Source: Tenebrio molitor (lineage: Eukaryota > Arthropoda > Insecta > Coleoptera > Tenebrionidae). Taken from it: DNA of 64,000 bases. The first letter of the stretch is position 1; each line of letters opens with the position of its first letter. Where the stretch lies: positions 9,486,001 through 9,550,000 of the forward strand of contig NC_091049.1 in NCBI RefSeq assembly GCF_963966145.1, written 5' to 3'. The translations under genes and the position numbers were made by a program. Positions 58,218 to 64,000 of this stretch are shown piece after piece. The notes below the pieces were generated by a model. The model was not told the DNA's origin. It searched no databases and saw only the letters and a list, made by a program, of their open reading frames with translations.

Positions 58218-58535
58218 TATATTCCTAGCTACCAACTAAACTTTGTACGATTTATTTTTTACGGGAATGAAGTTTTCACGTAAATGTCACTAATGTCATT
58301 CCCTTCCATAAGCTAGACTCAAGTCTCGGTTCGAGGTGACTCAAACTTATCCCAGGCTTGAGTTGAACTTGACACTCAAGTACGTTTTATAAAATAAAAT
58401 TTGAGAACTTGAGTCAGACTCATAATAAGACAAACTCAAGTGGCGACTATAAATGCCGGCCTTAGTCATTTATTCATGAGTCAGATCTCAATTCGCGGGC
58501 CGCGAGTCAAATTTTATTGGGTCAAACTTCTGTTA

Positions 58536-58537
<2 letters not shown>

Positions 58538-58570
<33 letters not shown>

Positions 58571-58987
58571 CATTCCCGTTTTTTGCCATACGGCTTTTAC
58601 GGTACCTTTCGGTCGGCCGTTTTTTCCAATTCATTTTCCTTGTTCCTTTGCCTATCGGTGATGCGACGGGGCTCCGGGGCACTTTCCCCGGCCACCCACG
58701 CCCATTCCACCTCACATTCACAGACATACACAACATTTATACACCCATGGGCACCCTTCCCGACGGGACTCGAACCCGTGCTGACCTCGCGGTGGTGGCC
58801 GAAAGAGTGTTGATTCTTCCTTCCACCACCCTACCGTCAGCCCCTGATAGACATACACACACATCCATGGCCGGGCGGAGGTTCCTTCCTTTGAAAAAAT
58901 CCTCCCCCTTCGGTGGGATTCGAACCCACTAGCATCGGGACCGCGACCTCGGAGTACTTTCTCCGACAGCCATGCGGCCACCGAGCC
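58538..58987 (-). mobile_element. Dimeric tRNA-type SINE, copy 2
   Basis: The minus strand begins GGCTCGGTGGCCGCATGGCT and ends in a tract of about 26 A. TGTTATT flanks both sides (58531-58537 and 58988-58994). Both units are present, each with a box-B-like site (GGGTTCGAATCCC; GGGTTCGAGTCCC). Compared with copy 1 the end of the second unit differs. Confidence 0.85.
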
Positions 58988-58994
58988 TGTTATT

Positions 58995-59368
58995 AAATCC
59001 ATTTATTTATTTCTATAATTTGTTGGGACCAAACACCACCACACTCGATTATTTGTTAAATAAAATTTAAGTGAAGTGTGCTCAATCTACTATGGCGGAC
59101 AAAAAATTTTGAACGACTTGTTATTCCTTTGACATATAAATGTAAAACTGGCTTTATGGTCAACTAACCTCATTTTTTATTTTTGCCTTTCTTGTCATGT
59201 CACCAGTAACAGATTAGTCAATCATAGATTAACACAAAAATTTTGGTGTGCCTATGTCGGCTCACGAATGGTGAACGTGGATGAAGCTTAATCGTTTCGT
59301 CTTTGCCGTCGAAATTGCGAAAATCGCTGCAGCCCCTAGGCTATCGAGTGGTGTAGAATGTAGATACG
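58995..59368. other. Intergenic, no gene seen
   Basis: No ORF or repeat that I can support. Confidence 0.4.
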
Positions 59369-59582
59369 TACAGTCGATGGACAAATAAAACTGGGACAAA
59401 AATGACAATCACATAAGTCAAAATTTACAAATTTTCATCGTTTAATTACGGCTTTATCACAAATAGGTTAACTTAGATATGACATATTATATTATAGACA
59501 CTGACAAATATTGACAATTCAATGGTCTGATTTACATAGATTAAATTTTAAGTGTCCCAGTTTTATTTGTCCACCGACCGTA
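59369..59582. mobile_element. 214-bp MITE
   Basis: TACAGTCGATGGACAAATAA on the left and TTATTTGTCCACCGACCGTA-type sequence on the right form TIRs of about 30 bases (continuing AACTGGGACA), with TA ends. Confidence 0.85.
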
Positions 59583-60776
59583 CCTATCTAGTTCTTAGAG
59601 GTTTAGCATCAACACAAAATCAGGAATGTCTTCATCATAGATGAAACCAAATTTACGGGTCTATTTTGTGACTGTTGGATCTCGTCTTTCTCTCTGGACT
59701 CGTGTCAGGTGGTTCTGGAGAAGCTCAAAGGGGGTCGTCAGCAAACAAATACTGAAGTAATTGAATATGTGTATTTCACAATAAGGGTAGATAAAGATAA
59801 CAGAAATCGAACTGGTCTCGTTGAGCGCTGCTTGAGGAAGAGGCCGCGGTCCGGTCTTGCACCGTCCAGCTGCGGTTCTCCCTCCTACAAGGGTAGGGGT
59901 GGTTCGCCCTGTGTCGCAAACACATACCACCCGCACTACTCCTACTAGCTAACACAGTTGCCTAACCTACGTTTCTTAAAGCTAACATAACTTATCGTTA
60001 AACAATTATCCGTCCGATAGTGATGCTCGTTAAGCATTGGTCGCTATTGAACTACAACGATTTCAGCATATTTGGTATTTCTTAAATCCTATCGTTATCA
60101 TTATAATTCGATAGCCATCGTTATGGCAAAAGTTTAAAATTTTAGGTTGGATAGTAGCTCAACGACCAACTTTACATTACTGTTAGGGAATTTTCTTTTT
60201 TTGTATTGCAATGAAAGTGTTTTATTTTTTCATATATTGAACATTCAAAGCGGGCGTTTTGAATTTGTCAAAAAATTTGACACTGTCACATTATGATTAT
60301 TGAAAAAAAAAAATACGATTAAGTAGCGATATTATGGTGGCCACAGACAGTGCTTTAAAGAGAAAATACCTCACTTTAGAGATAAAACAAAGTGTTCACC
60401 GATGTTTTAAAAGCATTTGGGAAGTAAATGGTCCAAATTTGGGTAGGATGCCAGTTTACCGAATGGTTGGAGAAATTTTTACCGTAAGTTGATAAATCCA
60501 CTTTTAATTTAAATTGATCTATTTAAAATGTTAGCTTCAATCTCCTACAGATATCTGAAGGAAAAGTACGGAGTAATTTCTGGATCGGGTGCACAGGCAC
60601 AGAATGGAAACGACGCACGATGGAACAGTGAAGAAATATTTGCGCCATTGTGGTTTTTTTTTAATTACAAGACCGCCGGCCTTCAGGCTTGACTTGAGAA
60701 GGTTTGCTTCATGCTTTCACTCTGTGTCCTGCTCTGAAATCTTTTCGTTAAAATCTGTTTATGTTTATTAAGGTAC
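59583..60776. other. Intergenic, one weak transposase fragment
   Basis: At 60334-60480 a frame starts MVATDSALKRKYLTLEIKQS, which faintly recalls pogo/Tigger N-termini (KRKxLTLExK). 59830-59900 is locally GC-rich. Nothing else is supportable. Confidence 0.3.
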
Positions 60777-62105
60777 TGTTACGATTTAAATCGCCGCGCG
60801 ATTGTAAATCTTCGCGATTTTTCTAGAATGTTCTAGAATCCATCGCGACGGAAACGTACTCGGACTTCCGCCGAAAAATCTGCGCACAGAGGGGGTGGAA
60901 GCTATAAATCGGGGGAACCAGAGACAGAACGGGGGATTTTTCACGACCTTTTGCCGGGGAGTGTTGTCAGTGCCTGGGGAGAGTCAAGGGGACAGTGATC
61001 GAGTGAATTTGCAGGGCCGACGAGACGACGTAGTGGAGTTCACGAGAGCCGTTGGAGACGATTCGTCTAAGTACCACCGCCCACATCGCCAAGCGGATCA
61101 CAGACTTCACTACGGAAGGTTCCAGACCGAACGCTTTTGCGGATCAGGATCTCGTCGGGTCCTGTCAGTCCAGGTCGTCCCCGGACTCACCGGAAGGTGC
61201 CGGATCTACCCTCCAGCAAGTCCGGAGCAGTGGTGACACCCCAATTTTTACAGGCCGTAGCTTCTCAAAGTTTTCGGTTGTATTTTGTCGCTCCGTCGAA
61301 CTAATTGAGCGTTTGTATTTAATTATAGTCAAATTTCCATTGTCACTCATTATTTCGACGGGTGAAAAGTTCTATCAAATTCCTTAATTTGTATATCGCG
61401 TTAAGGATTTATAATTTGTTCCACTGTTAAAGTTGCAGTTTTGTCATAAGGTGCGTCATTTCAGTAATCGTACTAACTTAAGAAAAAATTTCCGTATCAA
61501 GTCCGTCGGGTTTTTATATTCACGAACGATTATCAATCCGTGAGTGACCTCGCCAGGAATTGTGTATCGCGCTCACCGAACATTTTTTTTGCGCGTGGTT
61601 CGTACCGGAGAAAAACATCTTAACTTCAATTTTTTTTTTTTGGAGCGAAGGAAGACTTGGAGGACCTCCCCGCTTATGCGGGCGGCGTAGCCGAATAGCG
61701 ACGTTACGTAGGACCAGCCTTCCTCCTTCGCTAAAGAAGGAATTTTTTTTACTGTTTCGCCGGTACTCGTTCGTTGAATATCTGGGACCCGGAGGACCCT
61801 CCGAGGAGTTAGGGTTATTCAATTTTGTACACGCCATAGGGCTAGTCAGGCTTCGTTGTTTTCTTTTTCATTATATCATTATTTTCATTGTTGACATCTG
61901 AATAAACGATTAGTTGAAAGATTGTGTATCATTTCCCGTACTCCGGGCTGTTCTCACCAATTTTTCAGCTTCAGTCGGCGTTTCTCGTGGTTCGCATTGT
62001 AAACCGAGTCGAAGCCACGACTTGTTCGTTATACCCCTGAACATTCCGGATTTGTAACCGGTAACAGGGTTGCCCAGTTTCGGGAGCGTAATTTATAACG
62101 TAACA
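60777..62105 (+). mobile_element. Solo LTR, 1329 bp
   Basis: Starts TGTTACG and ends CGTAACA (TG...CA with a perfect 7-base inverted repeat). It is flanked by GTAC on both sides (60773-60776 and 62106-62109). A TATAAAT near 60903 could be the LTR promoter. No gag or pol lies on either side, so it is most likely a recombination product of a Ty3/gypsy- or BEL-type element. Orientation is inferred from the TATA box. ORFs inside are not protein-like. Confidence 0.8.
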
Positions 62106-62164
62106 GTACCTACACCTACTTGCTGGTTTCAATGCCGGTATTTAATATTAACCTGTAGATACCA

Positions 62165-62442
62165 TATTGGGTGATTCAAAATGATTGTGGCCAAGTATGG
62201 CAACTATGTACGAACATTTATGTGGCAACTGTGTGGGTAGGGTAGAGTTGACATTTCCTTGACAGTTCATAGTCGCGCAATTTTGTAAGTTGTCAAATCA
62301 ATGTGTAATGGAATTGAAAAAATCAAATGCACGCTTATGAAATGTCATACAAATGTCAACTCTACCCCATTCACACAGTTGTCACATACATTTTCGTACA
62401 TAGTTGCCATACTTGGCCACAATCATTCTGAATCACCCAATA
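62165..62442. mobile_element. 278-bp MITE, long TIRs
   Basis: TATTGGGTGATTCAAAATGA pairs with TCATTCTGAATCACCCAATA. The match runs about 90 bases (TGGCCAAGTATGGCAACTAT, TAGAGTTGACATTT). TA at both ends. Confidence 0.9.
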
Positions 62443-63800
62443 TTTTAAGTAAACTATTCAAAACTAGTTTACTTTGCTTGATTGCGGGACTCGATTAGAG
62501 ATTTGTCAAAAATGACAATAATCGTACATTATACCTAACCTCTTCAAAATACACATAACCCGAATTATTATCTGTGACATTGCATTTACAGTAGAGAAAA
62601 GTTGTATCCTATTACACCACAAAAGTTACTAAAATCACTAGATTTAGTAGTGTATATTGAAAATGGATGGAGTTTACCTATATGTTCATGACAGTTCATG
62701 TACTTTTTATGTTTTTTACTGTCACTACCGCTCAAATGTTGAAAATGCAATAAGTAAATAACACTGATCACAATCAATAATAACTGATACGAAAGCGGCA
62801 AGAAAAGTTTGCGACTGTGTAAAATTACAGCTTCCCCATTGTAGCTTGAGCTGTGAGAGTCGGATGCGCAGTGGTCTAACACTAATTTTGTCGCATTTTT
62901 TTGCTGCTTCCAGGGCCTCTTTATCGGACCTCTTTATTCAACTTTGCACATCCCTCACAGCTCAAGCTACAATGCGCAAGCTGTATATAAAAACAATGCT
63001 CAAGCGTAAATGCAAGACGACTCAGCAACAGTATCAGCTCTATGTTGACGAATTAGAAAACAATATGTTCTTCAGGAATAATAAAAATATGTAATAAAAG
63101 TAAAAAAATAAAATAAAAACAAACTAAAATCTGGGGCAAGTATTTTACCATAATTTGTACAATTTCATAAAGGCTGTGGACTGAGACATTGCTTATTGCT
63201 TCCTACAGGCTACAAACTTTTGGTAATTGCCGTGAGCCATAAAACTCAGGGCTACTACAAATTTTAGGAATTTTTTGACTCTGCCGTTATCTACTCTTTT
63301 CCAATTCTGCCACTACTTGTATCAATATGTCTCTGTTCATCGCTAGAAAAACTCGCAAGACCAAGTTTTAATACGACAAATCAACACGAACGAAATATAG
63401 TGGATAGTAAAAATGCATAAACTATTTAACGATGACAGCTGACGTCAATTTACGTTATTTAGCGAGAAGCAAAATTTACAAAATACTATTTGATCACTAT
63501 ATTCCGATTAATCACTAACTAACGAGGGATCCTTTAGTAATGATGATCGTTGAGAGTTACAAAATAGACTCGTTGGTTCTATTTACGTCAAGACAGAATG
63601 ACCCAACAGGTTGTATTTTGGTACGCAAATATCAAAAAATTCAAAGTAGAGATCAATCCAAAATACTAACAAATTATAACATTTATTTAAAATTAAAAGT
63701 TTAAAATAAAAAAAACTTTACAAATAAAACTGAAGAAGTCAATATTTGATCATTGCTCCATTTTGTTGTACAACCAAGAGCAATCTATTCCTCATGGACA
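62443..63800. other. Intergenic with one inverted repeat
   Basis: CATTGTAGCTTGAGCTGTGA (62837-62856) is inverted at 62955-62975. No gene is seen. Confidence 0.5.
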
Positions 63801-63959
63801 GGGGGCTTTATTTGAAGTCATTCGCAAAGTTGCGTGTGCGCAAATCAGCAACATGCGAATGGTATTGTGAACGGTCGCTTAGCGATATGCGCAATACCAT
63901 TCGCATGTTGCTGGCTTGCGCACACGCAACTTTGCGAATGACTTCAAATAAAGCCCCCC
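63801..63959. repeat. Near-perfect 159-bp palindrome
   Basis: Arms of about 69 bases: GGGGGCTTTATTTGAAGTCA ... AATGGTATTG against CAATACCATT ... TGACTTCAAATAAAGCCCCC, with very few mismatches. The loop (about 20 bases) reads GGTCGCTTAGCGATATGCG. This looks like a young foldback insertion. Confidence 0.9.
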
Positions 63960-64000
63960 TGGCACAGATTTCGGTGATAGTTCGAGGGTGCCTCGTTCTG

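Larger units (their letters stand above)
54705..58461. mobile_element. Complete PIF/Harbinger transposon, 3757 bp
   Basis: Left end GGGCCGTATTTATAGT, right end ACTATAAATGCCGGCC. Both are flanked by TTA (54702-54704 and 58462-58464), the family's target duplication. Inside are the two expected genes in convergent order: a Myb/SANT-like gene (+) and a HARBI1-like transposase (-), both with open frames. Both proteins are needed for transposition in characterised Harbingers. The element could be autonomous. Confidence 0.93.

Noticed and set aside
60895..61387. Protein-coding gene in the GC-rich block
   Set aside because: The frames lie inside the solo LTR, overlap each other and show no protein motif.
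1..64000. CRISPR arrays or bacterial operons
   Set aside because: No regularly spaced direct repeats. Introns, SINEs and polyadenylation signals show eukaryotic nuclear DNA.

Overview
The window is animal, almost certainly insect, nuclear DNA and most likely from a beetle; that last step is a guess from family resemblance. It is AT-rich, its genes have short GT-AG introns (many of 45-60 bases), and most of its length is transposon debris. I see no operons, CRISPR arrays or free-standing tRNA or rRNA genes. Family names come from recognising motifs by eye, not from a search.

Host-type genes: a two-exon ricin-B-like (beta-trefoil) protein (2.8-3.3 kb, +); a 14-15 exon modular serine protease with two protease units joined by a sushi domain, the second unit catalytically dead (24.6-29.1 kb, -); and three tandem fatty acyl-CoA reductases (FAR) on the minus strand with the same six-exon plan (37.7-39.5, 43.2-45.6 and 48.7-50.4 kb). 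A partial hAT/ZMYM-like exon runs off the left edge.

Transposon-borne genes: a SAMD3-like gene followed 7 bases later by a zinc-finger plus DDE-transposase-like gene (8.2-13.8 kb, +), which looks like one two-gene unit; and a complete PIF/Harbinger transposon (54.7-58.5 kb) with terminal inverted repeats, TTA target duplications, an intact Myb/SANT-like gene and an intact HARBI1-like transposase. Broken pieces of Tc1/mariner transposases, two kinds of non-LTR element, a Penelope-like element, a Helitron 3' end, a THAP gene, two dimeric tRNA-type SINEs and a 1.3-kb solo LTR fill much of the rest.

The strangest signal is a set of DNA hairpins with unrelated stems that share one non-palindromic apical core: CGAG, a mini-stem with a CG-N-AG-type loop, then CGAG again in direct orientation. 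I count ten well-formed cores across the window and two relaxed ones. One such hairpin encodes, in its arm, the start of an ORF. This family and the SAMD3/transposase pair are the best candidates for something under-described.

Several coding frames (protease, THAP, mariner) break by single-base shifts, often missing bases in homopolymer runs. Some of these may be assembly errors rather than real lesions.
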